Assembly: GCF_004770105.1 (NCBI RefSeq)
Contig: NZ_RQEY01000012.1
Coordinates: 248,001 to 312,000, forward strand
DNA: 64,000 bases
From: Leptospira andrefontaineae
GTDB taxonomy: Bacteria > Spirochaetota > Leptospiria > Leptospirales > Leptospiraceae
Reading direction: 5' to 3'
Shown: positions 17,530 to 27,155 of the stretch, piece after piece
How the letters are laid out: each line of letters starts with the position of its first letter
Numbering within the stretch: the stretch's first letter is position 1
The notes under the pieces: generated by a model
What the model was told of the DNA's origin: nothing
Seen by the model: only the letters and a program-made list of their open reading frames with translations
The model's database searches: none
Translations under genes and position numbers: made by a program

Positions 17530-18002
17530 GATTTTTGCATAGAATCGTCTTTAGCAATAAGAACGGAACTTACTAAAAGACAAAATGCAATCAAGTCAAA
17601 GCTGAATGCTCCTACTTGGCCGAATTGCCATGCAGATCTAATACTATTCCAATGTTCCGGAATTGTATGAGTAATCGTCCATTCTTTGATTTGAGAAGAA
17701 GCGGGTGCCACAAATAAGAACCAAACTCCTAAAGAAAAAATGAAGGAGAAGGCACTCAAAATTGTATAACGAAATGACTTTGTTCCTTTAGAAAGATAAG
17801 CGATCGTAAAGATAAGAAAAATAGAACCTATCTGTACTATAGGACCTATGATCGCAAAATATTTATACAAACTAGTTTGAACTTGAAAATAGAGTTCAGC
17901 TTCCCAATGTAATTTAGGTGCTGCTTCCATCACATGTGCAAATCTCATCCCAAGAGTTAGTGCAGCTAAAATTAAAGCAAAAAATCGGATCTTAGATAAC
18001 AT
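17526..18002 (-). CDS. Four-helix membrane protein, DUF1772-like
   Basis: 158 residues with four predicted membrane helices. The layout (LRFAHVMEAAPKLHW after helix 1, a central IIGPIVQIGSIFLIF helix and a soluble loop EWTITHTIPEHWNSIR before helix 4) resembles DUF1772-type anthrone-oxygenase-like membrane proteins. A clear AAGGAG site lies 7 bases before ATG 18002. The function is unknown. It overlaps the stop of the FadL gene by 4 bp, tail to tail. Confidence 0.6.
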   Translation of the reverse strand: MLSKIRFFALILAALTLGMRFAHVMEAAPKLHWEAELYFQVQTSLYKYFAIIGPIVQIGSIFLIFTIAYLSKGTKSFRYTILSAFSFIFSLGVWFLFVAPASSQIKEWTITHTIPEHWNSIRSAWQFGQVGAFSFDLIAFCLLVSSVLIAKDDSMQKS

Positions 18003-18120
18003 AGCGGGCTCCTTTCTGTTCTTTTAGTTTCCACTCCGAACCAAAAAGGTTACCAAATTTCCGTAAAAAATAATCCATTTTCATTTGAATTTTTAAAAAT
18101 AAACCTTATTAAACCTTCAC

Positions 18121-18873
18121 ATGGATTATAAACATCTGAGTCTGGAAAACCGAAACGGATTGCTGATCGTACTTCTAAACCGTCCGGAATCCAATAATGC
18201 TTTAAACATAAGGATACGAGACGAATTAGAATCTGTTTTTTCAGAATCCAAAAAAGATCCTAAGATCAGAGGAATACTTTTAGGAGCAAATGGTAAAAAC
18301 TTCTGCAGCGGTTATGATCTGGAAGAAGTAGTCGAGACAAAACTAGGATCGTTCCGTCACCGTATTTTAGAATATCATTATGAACTTTACTCTTTTCCAA
18401 AACCTTTAGTATGTGTACTAAAAGGTTTTTGTTCTGCAGGAGGTTTTGATCTAGCACTTTCCGGAGATTATATTCTTGCAGAAAAGAAAACATTCTTATT
18501 CAGACCTGAGATTCGTTTTGGTGGTCCTCCTTTGATCACTACTTTAGCTCGAAAAGTAGGCCCAACAAAAGCATTAACTCTAACATTACTCGGAGATCCT
18601 CTTCGTTCCCAAGAAGCATTAGAATTAGGGATTATAGACGAAGTCGTTACAGAAGGTGATTCAATCACAAAAGGCCTAAAAGTATTGGAGAAACTTTCCC
18701 AATGGGATCCGCAAATTATCCGCGCAGAAAAAGAGATTTCGAATAATTTTTTCCAAGGAAACCTTTACGAAAATTTAAAAAAGGAATTCGATCTATTCAA
18801 AGAATTTTTAGAAAACCCGGACTTTCTAAAAATTGTTTCAGAATATGCAAAATCTATAAAACAGAAAGTTTGA
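18121..18873 (+). CDS. Enoyl-CoA hydratase/isomerase family protein
   Basis: 250 residues of the crotonase fold: [11 protein letters not shown] near residue 20, the first oxyanion-hole segment [11 protein letters not shown] (about 60-70) and the second [16 protein letters not shown] (about 101-116). The usual catalytic glutamates are not both evident: where hydratases have a Glu, this protein has [11 protein letters not shown], so the reaction may be an isomerisation or hydrolysis rather than hydration. It probably handles acyl-CoA in lipid breakdown. It is tail to tail with the dehalogenase gene, with no gap. Confidence 0.8.
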   Translation: MDYKHLSLENRNGLLIVLLNRPESNNALNIRIRDELESVFSESKKDPKIRGILLGANGKNFCSGYDLEEVVETKLGSFRHRILEYHYELYSFPKPLVCVLKGFCSAGGFDLALSGDYILAEKKTFLFRPEIRFGGPPLITTLARKVGPTKALTLTLLGDPLRSQEALELGIIDEVVTEGDSITKGLKVLEKLSQWDPQIIRAEKEISNNFFQGNLYENLKKEFDLFKEFLENPDFLKIVSEYAKSIKQKV

Positions 18874-19773
18874 CTAAGGATTATTTTGGATAAATTCAGA
18901 AAGAAGGTCCGCGAGTAGTTCTCCCTTCTCTTCTTGCAAAAAATGTCCAGCTCCTTGGATCACTGTATGTTTTTGTCCTTTCGCACCTGGGATAGTCCTT
19001 CTAAAAAATATATCCCCACCTTTAGTGATCGGATCTGAATCACTGAACATAGTGATAAAAGGTTTTTTGAAATTTTTATAAAACATCCAAGCCTGGCGAT
19101 TTCTTTCCGTTTCAGGATTATCAGGAGAGATTGGGACCAGAGTAGGAAATTTTCTAGCTCCTGCTTTATAGGATTCGTCCGGATAAGGAGAATCATAAGC
19201 GTGAATAATATCCGGACTTAATTTGCTTACACATCCGTTTTGGATGATCTTTCCAACAGGAAGTTTACTCACTTCTTGGGAAAAACGAAGCCATTTCAAA
19301 AAATCTTCCTTAGGAGGAATATCTCCAGTAGGTAAAAAAGTATTCGCAGCACATACTCTTGCAAAACGAGAATCCAATTCTGCTACTGCTCTTAAACCTA
19401 ATAGCCCTCCCCAATCTTGGCAAAATAGTGTGATATTTTTTAAATCCAGACCGGTAATCAGATTTTTCAGCCAGTCCACATGATTCTTATATGTATACGT
19501 TTTTAGATCTGTCGGTTTATCCGATTTTCCAAAACCGATCAGATCCGGTGCGATTACTCTATAACCTTTTTCTGATAAAGGAAAGATCATCTTTCTATAA
19601 AGATAAGACCAACTTGGCTCTCCATGTAATAATAAAACCGTTTCCTTTGCATCCTTAGGACCCTCATCCACATAATGCATTTTGAATTCTCCTACAGAGA
19701 TATAATTAGGAGAAAAAGGATAATCCTTTAGACTAGAAAAACATTCGGAGGGAGTTTCTAAATAAGTTTGCAT
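18874..19773 (-). CDS. Haloalkane dehalogenase-type alpha/beta hydrolase
   Basis: 299 residues, close to the length of the DhlA type. HGEPSWSYLYRKM (50-62) and the nucleophile segment FCQDWGG with Asp120 and Trp121 match the DhlA/DhmA branch. The cap has Trp162 as a probable second halide-binding residue, and the triad is completed by Asp in SDSDP (245-247) and His277 in GAGHF. Such enzymes hydrolyse carbon-halogen bonds, although the native substrate in this organism is unknown and an epoxide or ester role is not excluded. Confidence 0.78.
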   Translation of the reverse strand: MQTYLETPSECFSSLKDYPFSPNYISVGEFKMHYVDEGPKDAKETVLLLHGEPSWSYLYRKMIFPLSEKGYRVIAPDLIGFGKSDKPTDLKTYTYKNHVDWLKNLITGLDLKNITLFCQDWGGLLGLRAVAELDSRFARVCAANTFLPTGDIPPKEDFLKWLRFSQEVSKLPVGKIIQNGCVSKLSPDIIHAYDSPYPDESYKAGARKFPTLVPISPDNPETERNRQAWMFYKNFKKPFITMFSDSDPITKGGDIFFRRTIPGAKGQKHTVIQGAGHFLQEEKGELLADLLSEFIQNNP

Positions 19774-19933
19774 ACCAAATCTACCAGAACGGATGTACTT
19801 TATATAAAGGCTTAGATCATAGATTCTCCGAAAATCTTGTCAAACTACTTCCCAAAAAAGTCGGCTAACTAAATTTTCTGATTTTAAAAACTTTGAAAAT
19901 AAGATCTTGTAGGACCTCCCACAAGAGAGTTTT

Positions 19934-21061
19934 ATGTTCGGAAAAAAAGCACAGAAAGTTACGATTTATACTTCTTTCGTTCTATTTGGTTTATTCTTAT
20001 TGGTTTTATGCCAAACAGCTTGTTTGAGTTCCTTTGGAGGAAATCCGAGCGGCCCTAGATTGGAAAAAATGAAAACATCCAAGATGTTTCACGACGGAAA
20101 GTTTGAAAATGATCCTTTCGTTCCTATGATGAGTTCTGGAGATTATATCGGGGTCTTAAAAAGGCAATTTTTCGGTTCGGAACTGAGAACCCCTCCTTCT
20201 CCAATCCCAGTTCAAAAACCCGACTTAAAAACTTTTTCGGATCCTGTATCACCTGGACTCAGAGCGATTTGGTTTGGACATTCTTCCGTATTGGTTGAAA
20301 TAGACGGGATACGCATATTCACCGATCCGGTTTTTTCTAAGAAAGTTTCTCCTTTTGAAAGTATAGGTCCCGGGAGGCTTTTTCCTTTGCCGTTGGAATT
20401 ATCAGAACTTCCTAATATAGATGCAGTTGTGATCTCTCACGATCATTACGATCATCTGGACATGATAACAGCCCAATTTTTAGCGAAGAAGGGTACAAAA
20501 TATTTTGTGCCATTAGGCATTGGTGCTCATTTAGAATCCTGGGGAATTCCGGAAAATCAGATTATAGAGTTGGATTGGTGGCAAAAAGGAAACATTAAGA
20601 ATATTGAAATTATCTGCACACCTGCGGTCCATTATTCAGGAAGAGGATTATTCAATGGTAAGTCTACTCTTTGGTCTTCTTGGAGTTTAATCGGACCCAA
20701 ACATAAATTTTTCCATAGTGGAGATACAGGTTATTCTTCTCATTTTACGGAGATAGGTAAAAAATTGGGGCCTTTCGATCTGACTTCTATAAAGGTAGGA
20801 GCATACGATTGGACCTGGGAAGGAATTCATATGAATCCTGAAAGTGCTGTCCAAGCTCATTTAGATCTGAAAGGTAAAACTATGCTCCCTGTACATTGGG
20901 CAACTTTCAATCTGGCGATTCATTCTTGGGACGAACCTATTTTAAGAACAAAACAAGGAGCGGATCAAAATGGAGTTCGTTTGGCTACTCCTAAACCGGG
21001 TGAATGGTTAGATCTACAAAAAGATCTGATTCCTGAACCTTGGTGGGAGAAGGTAAAATAG
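19934..21061 (+). CDS. Metallo-beta-lactamase fold hydrolase, NAPE-PLD/UlaG-like
   Basis: 375 residues with an N-terminal membrane segment (about 11-29) and a Cys at 30 that might be a loose lipobox. The metal-binding HDHYDH motif is at 169-174, with WFGHSSVLVEIDG before it and SGDTGYSSHF and LPVHWATFNLA after it. The last is typical of the NAPE-phospholipase D/UlaG-like group, which hydrolyse phosphodiester or lactone bonds. Membrane anchoring favours a lipid substrate. It is convergent with the response regulator gene. Confidence 0.8.
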   Translation: MFGKKAQKVTIYTSFVLFGLFLLVLCQTACLSSFGGNPSGPRLEKMKTSKMFHDGKFENDPFVPMMSSGDYIGVLKRQFFGSELRTPPSPIPVQKPDLKTFSDPVSPGLRAIWFGHSSVLVEIDGIRIFTDPVFSKKVSPFESIGPGRLFPLPLELSELPNIDAVVISHDHYDHLDMITAQFLAKKGTKYFVPLGIGAHLESWGIPENQIIELDWWQKGNIKNIEIICTPAVHYSGRGLFNGKSTLWSSWSLIGPKHKFFHSGDTGYSSHFTEIGKKLGPFDLTSIKVGAYDWTWEGIHMNPESAVQAHLDLKGKTMLPVHWATFNLAIHSWDEPILRTKQGADQNGVRLATPKPGEWLDLQKDLIPEPWWEKVK

Positions 21062-21062
21062 T

Positions 21063-21674
21063 TTAAGAGAATTTTCTCACTAATTCCAATCTGGAATTCA
21101 CATGCAGCTTTCTGAATATACTTTTGATCTGTACTCTTACAGTTCCTTCTTTAGTACCTAGGGAAGTCGCGATTTCCTTTGTTCTTTTACCGTCCACGAT
21201 CATATCCAGCACTTTCTTTTCTCGATTGGACAGTATTTCCACTTCCTTTTTAGAAGTTTTACGGAAAGATTGGATGACTCTGGCGGCAAGTCCCGGAGAA
21301 AGTATCCCTCCCCCTTCCAAAAGTATCTCGACTTTTTCTTGGATATCTCCCACATCTTTTTTTAATATATAACCTATCGCTCCTGCTTTTAGAGCCTTGA
21401 ATAAAGCCTCTTCGGATTCAAATGCAGATAATATTGCATAGTTTGTTTTAGAATCAGCCGAATACCTTTCTGAAATAAAATCCAAACCACTTTTACCGGG
21501 AAGATCTATATCCACGAATACTAAGTCATAAGGAAGATCTTTTTCTTTAGGAAATTCCTCGGCAGAATTATAAACTTCTACCTTAGTAACTCTATTCATT
21601 TTTTTTAATCTTTCTTTACACTGGCTCGCGAATGCAGGATCATCTTCTAAGATTGCAATTTTGTATAATTTCAC
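21063..21674 (-). CDS. NarL/LuxR-type response regulator
   Basis: 203 residues. The receiver domain has the acidic pair ED at 10-11, the phosphoacceptor Asp55 in VFVDIDLPG, Ser83 and Lys105. The C-terminal HTH (about 140-203) reads LSNREKKVLDMIVDG, then KEIATSLGTKEGTVRVQIK, as in LuxR-type DNA-binding domains. The start is a GTG at 21674, three bases after the stop of the histidine kinase gene and preceded by a GGAGAA site, so the pair is translationally linked. Target genes are unknown. Confidence 0.9.
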   Translation of the reverse strand: MKLYKIAILEDDPAFASQCKERLKKMNRVTKVEVYNSAEEFPKEKDLPYDLVFVDIDLPGKSGLDFISERYSADSKTNYAILSAFESEEALFKALKAGAIGYILKKDVGDIQEKVEILLEGGGILSPGLAARVIQSFRKTSKKEVEILSNREKKVLDMIVDGKRTKEIATSLGTKEGTVRVQIKSIFRKLHVNSRLELVRKFS

Positions 21675-21677
21675 GAA

Positions 21678-22871
21678 TCAAATTCTCCGTAATTGACGGA
21701 TCGGGATCTCCAGAAATCCTTTGAAGTCCCGATTTTCTAGATTTTCTTTCCATTCTCCATTGATAGCAGATGTTCTGAATTGGATGGTTTTATTTCCTTT
21801 CGAGCCTATTCTCATTTCCTGGAAATTTGTACGGGTTCGAATAGATATCTCGATAGAATCTTTTTTAGGAGAGAAGATCCAATGAGAAGTCCCAGAACCA
21901 TATTTTAGATCGTTGGAACAAATCTCCGTTACGATCCCTAAAATTTGTTCCGCCTTTTCGGTATCTATATGGAAATCTTCTTCTCCTTCTCGAGTGAATC
22001 TCACTTTTCTTCCCGCGTTACCGTACCTTCTTAATAATAATACTCTTATTCCACTCCAGACATCTTCTGAGATCAGCTTAACATCCGCAATACTTGCAGT
22101 GATCTCTCTGATTCCTTTAAAAATATCTTCGGATAATTTTTCCAACTGAATGAGGGCATCCGTATCTCCATTTTTATAACCCTGGATCGAACGAACTAAA
22201 AGATTTAGATCGGTTACTTTTGCTCCCAGATAATCATGAAGGTCTCTAGTGATTGCTTCTCTTTCGTCATACAATCTTTCTTGAAGTTTTTTGGTCTTCT
22301 TAAGATGTTCTATCCTAAATCCGTACCACCAAGTATTACATAAACAGATAAACAATTGGAGTGCACTCATATTGCTGATCTGCACCCACAAAGTCCTGTC
22401 GGAAAAATATCCACTTCCTTCCGGAAAGATCCTAAGAATATAAAATGCGACTACTGAAAATGAATAGATAGTATAGAAGATCGGCCTTCCGTTAAAGAAT
22501 AAGCTCACCAGAAAGAGGATCACTTGGTTGGTGATCCACATATTATTATCGTAAAAATAATATTCGTTGTCGTGGAACTGCGTCTCTACTTCCAAGACCA
22601 ACAAGATAAAAAGTCCGCCGAATACGATCAGATTCTTTCTGAAATAATTTTTGGAGTAAAATCGGATCACTCCGAGGCTAAACAAACAGATAAAAGCAGA
22701 GATCAGATCCAAATATAATAAAAGAAAATTGGATCTAACATATTCTAAAATCGCACCCCATATGGTGATCGCGCATACGATCCCGAAAAAATAGGAGGCT
22801 ATCCTGTAATTTTGGGAATAGAATTCTTCCCTTGCAAATCTAGCTATTTCCTTTTCTTTCACACTTTCCAT
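21678..22871 (-). CDS. Membrane sensor histidine kinase (HisKA_3 type)
   Basis: 397 residues with about six hydrophobic segments between 25 and 180, then an H-box REAITRDLHDYLGAKV with His212, as in NarX/DesK-type kinases paired with LuxR-type regulators. The ATP-binding part has an N-box-like TEICSNDLKYGSG, but I see no DxGxG and no glycine-rich G2 box in the last 90 residues, so the ATPase domain is divergent or degenerate. It is the upstream partner of the adjacent response regulator. The signal sensed is unknown. Confidence 0.82.
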   Translation of the reverse strand: MESVKEKEIARFAREEFYSQNYRIASYFFGIVCAITIWGAILEYVRSNFLLLYLDLISAFICLFSLGVIRFYSKNYFRKNLIVFGGLFILLVLEVETQFHDNEYYFYDNNMWITNQVILFLVSLFFNGRPIFYTIYSFSVVAFYILRIFPEGSGYFSDRTLWVQISNMSALQLFICLCNTWWYGFRIEHLKKTKKLQERLYDEREAITRDLHDYLGAKVTDLNLLVRSIQGYKNGDTDALIQLEKLSEDIFKGIREITASIADVKLISEDVWSGIRVLLLRRYGNAGRKVRFTREGEEDFHIDTEKAEQILGIVTEICSNDLKYGSGTSHWIFSPKKDSIEISIRTRTNFQEMRIGSKGNKTIQFRTSAINGEWKENLENRDFKGFLEIPIRQLRRI

Positions 22872-23019
22872 ATTCGCTTTGGGTCAACGTGCAGACATCT
22901 TTTGGCATATAGTATCCATCGGATATTAAAACTCTATTCGAATATTTCGCTCTTTTAGGGTTTTAGCGACATATAACCCAGTTCCAGTTTTGATTCTTTT
23001 CGGCCCGGAACGAAAAACC

Positions 23020-23700
23020 TTAATCGTCCACGAACAGCTCGTCACAAAACGGGCTGTCTTTCGTGATCCTACTTTCCAGAAGATTGAATGCAACTCTTCT
23101 GAAATAAGGACGAATTAGTTTTTCATAATACTTTTTGGATCTTTGGTGGGCATACGGATCCGAAAAGTATATCTCCTTCTTCATTCTTGTATAATCGTTT
23201 TTGGTAGGGACCGTAAAATAGAGATAATTTGTGATCTTATGTAGTTTTTCAAAAACCTTAGGAAGATGTTTATCTTCTATATACTGAACCACTGAGTTGC
23301 ATATACCAAGAGTGAATGGAGGCATATGAATATGTTTTAGTTCGAGGTCTTGGATCGTGGAATGTAAAAATGAAAGATTATAAGAACGGATCCATTTTTG
23401 CTTTGCGATCGCATCTATCATGTCTTCGGAAGGATCGACGGCAAACACACGATTCGGTTGGAATATTTTTACGAATTCTTTTAATAGAAGCGCCTTACCG
23501 AAACCGAAATCCGCAATACTTCTGGGATGGACCTGCATCAGATCAAAAACTGACTTTATATATTTTGCATGTTCTTTCGCATTGAAAGAAGCATCTACGT
23601 CCTTCCCGCTTCCATAGATCTCGTCCCAGTAGGAAGTTTCGAATGGTAGACCGTTAGCTCCGTAAGCGATATAATCGGAGTCTTGCGGTTTTTTACTCAT
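23020..23700 (-). CDS. SAM-dependent methyltransferase
   Basis: About 226 residues of class I methyltransferase fold: motif I SIADFGFGKALLLKEF and motif II acidic end AVDPSEDMI, with ICNSVVQYIED as the post-I segment. I chose ATG 23700 (MSKKPQDSDY) because it overlaps the TGA of the upstream membrane-protein gene as ATGA, a translational-coupling junction; an upstream start would extend into that gene. The substrate is unknown. The coupling suggests that both products act on the same molecule, perhaps a cell-surface glycan or lipid. Confidence 0.78.
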   Translation of the reverse strand: MSKKPQDSDYIAYGANGLPFETSYWDEIYGSGKDVDASFNAKEHAKYIKSVFDLMQVHPRSIADFGFGKALLLKEFVKIFQPNRVFAVDPSEDMIDAIAKQKWIRSYNLSFLHSTIQDLELKHIHMPPFTLGICNSVVQYIEDKHLPKVFEKLHKITNYLYFTVPTKNDYTRMKKEIYFSDPYAHQRSKKYYEKLIRPYFRRVAFNLLESRITKDSPFCDELFVDD

Positions 23701-25028
23701 ACATCGGGAGCCTTGGAAGAAGAAAGCCAAGATATGAAGAACGCTTTCAGATCATCATAACCTTTTTGATCGGAAAGTTCGGACTTGGCTTCGATAGATC
23801 TGGTCTTTAGAGTTTTTAAACTAGGATCCGTTTGTATTCTTTTCCATAAGAATCCATTGATCAACACTCTTTCTCCGGATAAAAACAGATACGGAGTATT
23901 TTTGGCTTTTACTTCTCTTTGTAAAAGTTTTCTATCAACTGCCCAAACTTCAGATAAAAGAATATAATCTTTTTCTCTTATTTCAGGATAAGAAGTAAAA
24001 TGGGTCTTTTGTTTAGAAATGAAATACAGATAAGCTGAAGTTTCAGGAGAAACATAGATCCTTTCATCCTGATCTACGATCAATCTTCCTTTTAAAGATG
24101 TTACATCCTTAGCAAGAGAGTTTAATTTTATCTTATCCACACCTAAAATAGGGCGGATCGTAAAATATCCGGAGATAGCAATCAAAGCGAATATCCCGAT
24201 AGAAGCAGGAAGAGAATTTAATTCCCTTTCGGAACGAAGTAAAAAATTAGCTACAAAAAGGATTAAAATAAACGATCCGAAGCCTAAAAGATATTTCCAA
24301 ACCGCTTGGCCCATAAATCCAAAAGAATGGGCTCCGTAAAAATTAAGATTTCCTAATAGAATAATTCCGAGCACAAGAACGGAAAGATATCCGAATAAGA
24401 AAAGTTTAGGAAGATTTCTTCTCTTGAAGAATACGGATTGCTGCTTCTTCTTCTCTCTAATACCTACAGTTCCTGCCTTGATCACGAAAATAGTAAATCC
24501 GATCAGGAAAAAGGTGAAATGAGAGAAAAATCCAAGAACAGTGCAGGAAACTAAGATCAAAAGATCTACAACTGTTTCCATTCTGAAAGAAAGAAATAGA
24601 ACTAATAAAAACGAAAAGCTAACTAATTCTCCCAACATATTCAAAGGAACTAGATAAGAGAATGGATTGATCGCAGCTAGATAACAAAACAGATAATGAT
24701 TTAGTTTCCAAGTCTCCCTTTCCATTATGTAAGCACAAAGATGGATCCCCAAACTTAGGAAAAACGCTCCGAAAGAGAGATAAGCAGGTATATAATTCAG
24801 GGCGAAGACGGATTTCCAAAAGGATAAAAGCAAAAATGGAAGAGGTTCACGGAATGAGAAAAATTTTCCATCTTCCGAAAGAGAACGTAATTCTGCCAAT
24901 GTCCGGAAACTTTCTCCGTTGGACGGGTCACCATGCCAAGAATAGAGAAGGGTCAGAAGACCGGTGAGAAACAGCGTCGAGAGTGAAATGAGCGCGGGGT
25001 TTGCTTTTCTGTTTCTTTCCAAGTCCAT
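23697..25028 (-). CDS. Polytopic membrane protein, unknown function
   Basis: 443 residues with about ten hydrophobic helices in the first 300 residues and a soluble C-terminal part (about 310-443). The segment LYSWHGDPSNGESFRTLAEL in the first loop and the later soluble tail recall glycosyltransferase-like membrane enzymes, but no DxD or other active-site motif is clear. It is translationally coupled to a methyltransferase, which suggests a shared pathway. No reliable family is recognised. Confidence 0.65.
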   Translation of the reverse strand: MDLERNRKANPALISLSTLFLTGLLTLLYSWHGDPSNGESFRTLAELRSLSEDGKFFSFREPLPFLLLSFWKSVFALNYIPAYLSFGAFFLSLGIHLCAYIMERETWKLNHYLFCYLAAINPFSYLVPLNMLGELVSFSFLLVLFLSFRMETVVDLLILVSCTVLGFFSHFTFFLIGFTIFVIKAGTVGIREKKKQQSVFFKRRNLPKLFLFGYLSVLVLGIILLGNLNFYGAHSFGFMGQAVWKYLLGFGSFILILFVANFLLRSERELNSLPASIGIFALIAISGYFTIRPILGVDKIKLNSLAKDVTSLKGRLIVDQDERIYVSPETSAYLYFISKQKTHFTSYPEIREKDYILLSEVWAVDRKLLQREVKAKNTPYLFLSGERVLINGFLWKRIQTDPSLKTLKTRSIEAKSELSDQKGYDDLKAFFISWLSSSKAPDV

Positions 25029-25136
25029 GCGGCGGAATTCTTCTCCTACGGATTTCGGAGCTACGTTAAAAATTTAGGTGAAATTATACCAACACATTTT
25101 GAACTAAACTAAGAGGCATATTCCGAGGGCAAGAAG

Positions 25137-27152
25137 ATGGAAAAAAAAGACCATATCCTTTACGATAAGACCGGAAATCCTAGCAAAGAGCCGGCTTGGA
25201 TTTTCAGAACTTACGCGGGTCATACAAACGCAAAGGAGTCCAACGAACTCTTTAGAAAAAACCTGGCAAAGGGTCAAACAGGCCTTTCCATCGCCTTTGA
25301 TCTTCCCACACAATGCGGTTATAGCTCAGATCACGCAATCGCAAAGCCGGAAATCGGAAAAGTAGGAGTTCCAATCAACACATTGGAGGACTTCCGGATC
25401 CTATTCGATCAGATTCCGATCGAAGAAATGAACACTTCCATGACCATCAATGGTACTTCCATGTGGTTACTTTCGCTATACGTGGCTTTGGCGGAAGAAA
25501 GAGGAGAAGACGTTTCCAAACTCCAAGGAACCACTCAAAACGACATAATTAAAGAATATCTGGCTCGCGGGACTTACATTTTCCCTCCTGAACATTCTAT
25601 CCGTATCATCGTGGATATGTATGAATATTGTTTGAAAAGAATCCCGAAATGGAACCCATCCAATATTTGTTCTTACCATTTACAAGAAGCAGGAGCAACT
25701 CCAGTCCAGGAGCTAGCATTCGCACTCGCAACAGGAATGGCCATCCTTGATGCAGTGAAAGAAAGAAACTGTTTCACTCACGAAGAATTCGAGCAGTGCG
25801 TTGGTAGGATCTCCTTCTTCGTAAACGCAGGTATCCGATTCATCGAAGAAATGTGTAAGATGCGTGCCTTCTCCGATATGTGGGAAGAGATCACAAAAGG
25901 AATTTATCAGGTAAAAAGTGAGAAATTCCGCCGATTCCGTTACGGAGTCCAAGTAAACTCGCTCGGGTTAACGGAAGAACAACCTGAAAACAACGCATGG
26001 AGAATTTTGATCGAAGCTTTAGGAGTCACCTTAAGTAGAGATGCAAGATGTAGAGCTCTCCAACTTCCAGCTTGGAACGAAGCACTTTCACTTCCTCGCC
26101 CTTGGGACCAACAATGGTCACTTCGTTTACAACAAGTTCTCGCTTACGAAACCGATCTACTTGAATATCCGGACCTATTCGAAGGCTCCAGAGTTGTAGA
26201 AAGTAAAGTAAAAGATCTGGTCGAGAATGCAAACAAAGAGATCCAAAAGATCAAAGAGATGGGTGGAGCGATCAAAGCGATCGAGAACGGTTACATGAAA
26301 GCCCAACTTGTAAAATCCCAAGCGGAAAGACTCGCTAAGATCAATAACGACGAACTTATCATCGTAGGAAAAAACAAATGGAAAGACGGTATCCCATCCC
26401 CTCTTACCAACGATCCTGACGGAGGAATTTTCAAAGTAGATCCTAAATCCGCAGAACAAACTCTCAAAGTACTCTCCGATGTTAAAGCAAGAAGAGATGC
26501 GAAGAAGGTAGCAGAAACTTTAGCAAGATTAGAAGACGATGCTAAAAACGGAAAGAACCTTATGTTCGCTTCCGTAGAATGTGCCAAGGCTCTTGTGACT
26601 ACAGGAGAATGGGCAGATACACTCAGAAAAATATTCGGAGAATATCGTCCATCCACCGGAGTTGAAGGACAAAAACTCAATTTGGAATCCGACAAAGTAT
26701 CTAATGTCAGAACTAAGGTTGAGAAGTTCCAAAAAGCAACAGGCGCAAGACCTAAAATAGTAGTCGGTAAACCTGGATTAGACGGACATTCGAATGGTGC
26801 CGAGATGATCGCAGTATCTGCAAAACATGCAGGATTCGATGTGATCTACTCCGGGATCAGACTCACTCCGGAAGAAATCGTACAATCAGCTGTGGAAGAG
26901 AACGCAAACGTGATCGGAGTATCCATACTTTCCGGATCTCATGTGGAACTTGCAGAACAAATATTCGCAGAATTAAAACATTATAAAGCGGATATTCCTG
27001 TTGTTTTCGGAGGAATTATCCCTCAGCCTGATTTCGAAAAACTACATTCCATCGGAGTGAAAGCAATCTTTACTCCAAAAGATTATGATCTAATGGATGT
27101 AATGGACCGAATCATAGATATCGTATCCGAAAAGATCCCAGCTTCCGTTTAA
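25137..27152 (+). CDS. meaA: Coenzyme B12-dependent acyl-CoA mutase, MeaA/ethylmalonyl-CoA mutase type
   Basis: 671 residues. The N-terminal barrel starts WIFRTYAGHTNAKESN and KGQTGLSIAFDLPTQCGYSSDHA and has STGTTQ-like LQGTTQNDIIKEYLARG and CSYHLQEAGATP, a pattern that fits MeaA/ethylmalonyl-CoA mutase better than methylmalonyl-CoA mutase. The C-terminal B12-binding domain has GKPGLDGHSNG with the cobalt-ligand His551. It should interconvert branched and linear acyl-CoA thioesters. The MeaB chaperone gene follows after 3 bp. I infer the ethylmalonyl substrate from similarity; other enzymes of that pathway are not in this window. Confidence 0.82.
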   Translation: MEKKDHILYDKTGNPSKEPAWIFRTYAGHTNAKESNELFRKNLAKGQTGLSIAFDLPTQCGYSSDHAIAKPEIGKVGVPINTLEDFRILFDQIPIEEMNTSMTINGTSMWLLSLYVALAEERGEDVSKLQGTTQNDIIKEYLARGTYIFPPEHSIRIIVDMYEYCLKRIPKWNPSNICSYHLQEAGATPVQELAFALATGMAILDAVKERNCFTHEEFEQCVGRISFFVNAGIRFIEEMCKMRAFSDMWEEITKGIYQVKSEKFRRFRYGVQVNSLGLTEEQPENNAWRILIEALGVTLSRDARCRALQLPAWNEALSLPRPWDQQWSLRLQQVLAYETDLLEYPDLFEGSRVVESKVKDLVENANKEIQKIKEMGGAIKAIENGYMKAQLVKSQAERLAKINNDELIIVGKNKWKDGIPSPLTNDPDGGIFKVDPKSAEQTLKVLSDVKARRDAKKVAETLARLEDDAKNGKNLMFASVECAKALVTTGEWADTLRKIFGEYRPSTGVEGQKLNLESDKVSNVRTKVEKFQKATGARPKIVVGKPGLDGHSNGAEMIAVSAKHAGFDVIYSGIRLTPEEIVQSAVEENANVIGVSILSGSHVELAEQIFAELKHYKADIPVVFGGIIPQPDFEKLHSIGVKAIFTPKDYDLMDVMDRIIDIVSEKIPASV

Positions 27153-27155
27153 GGC

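Noticed and set aside
25137..27152. Methylmalonyl-CoA mutase
   Set aside because: The YAGH, LPTQ and CSYHLQEAG segments are closer to MeaA/ethylmalonyl-CoA mutase as I remember them; not fully excluded.
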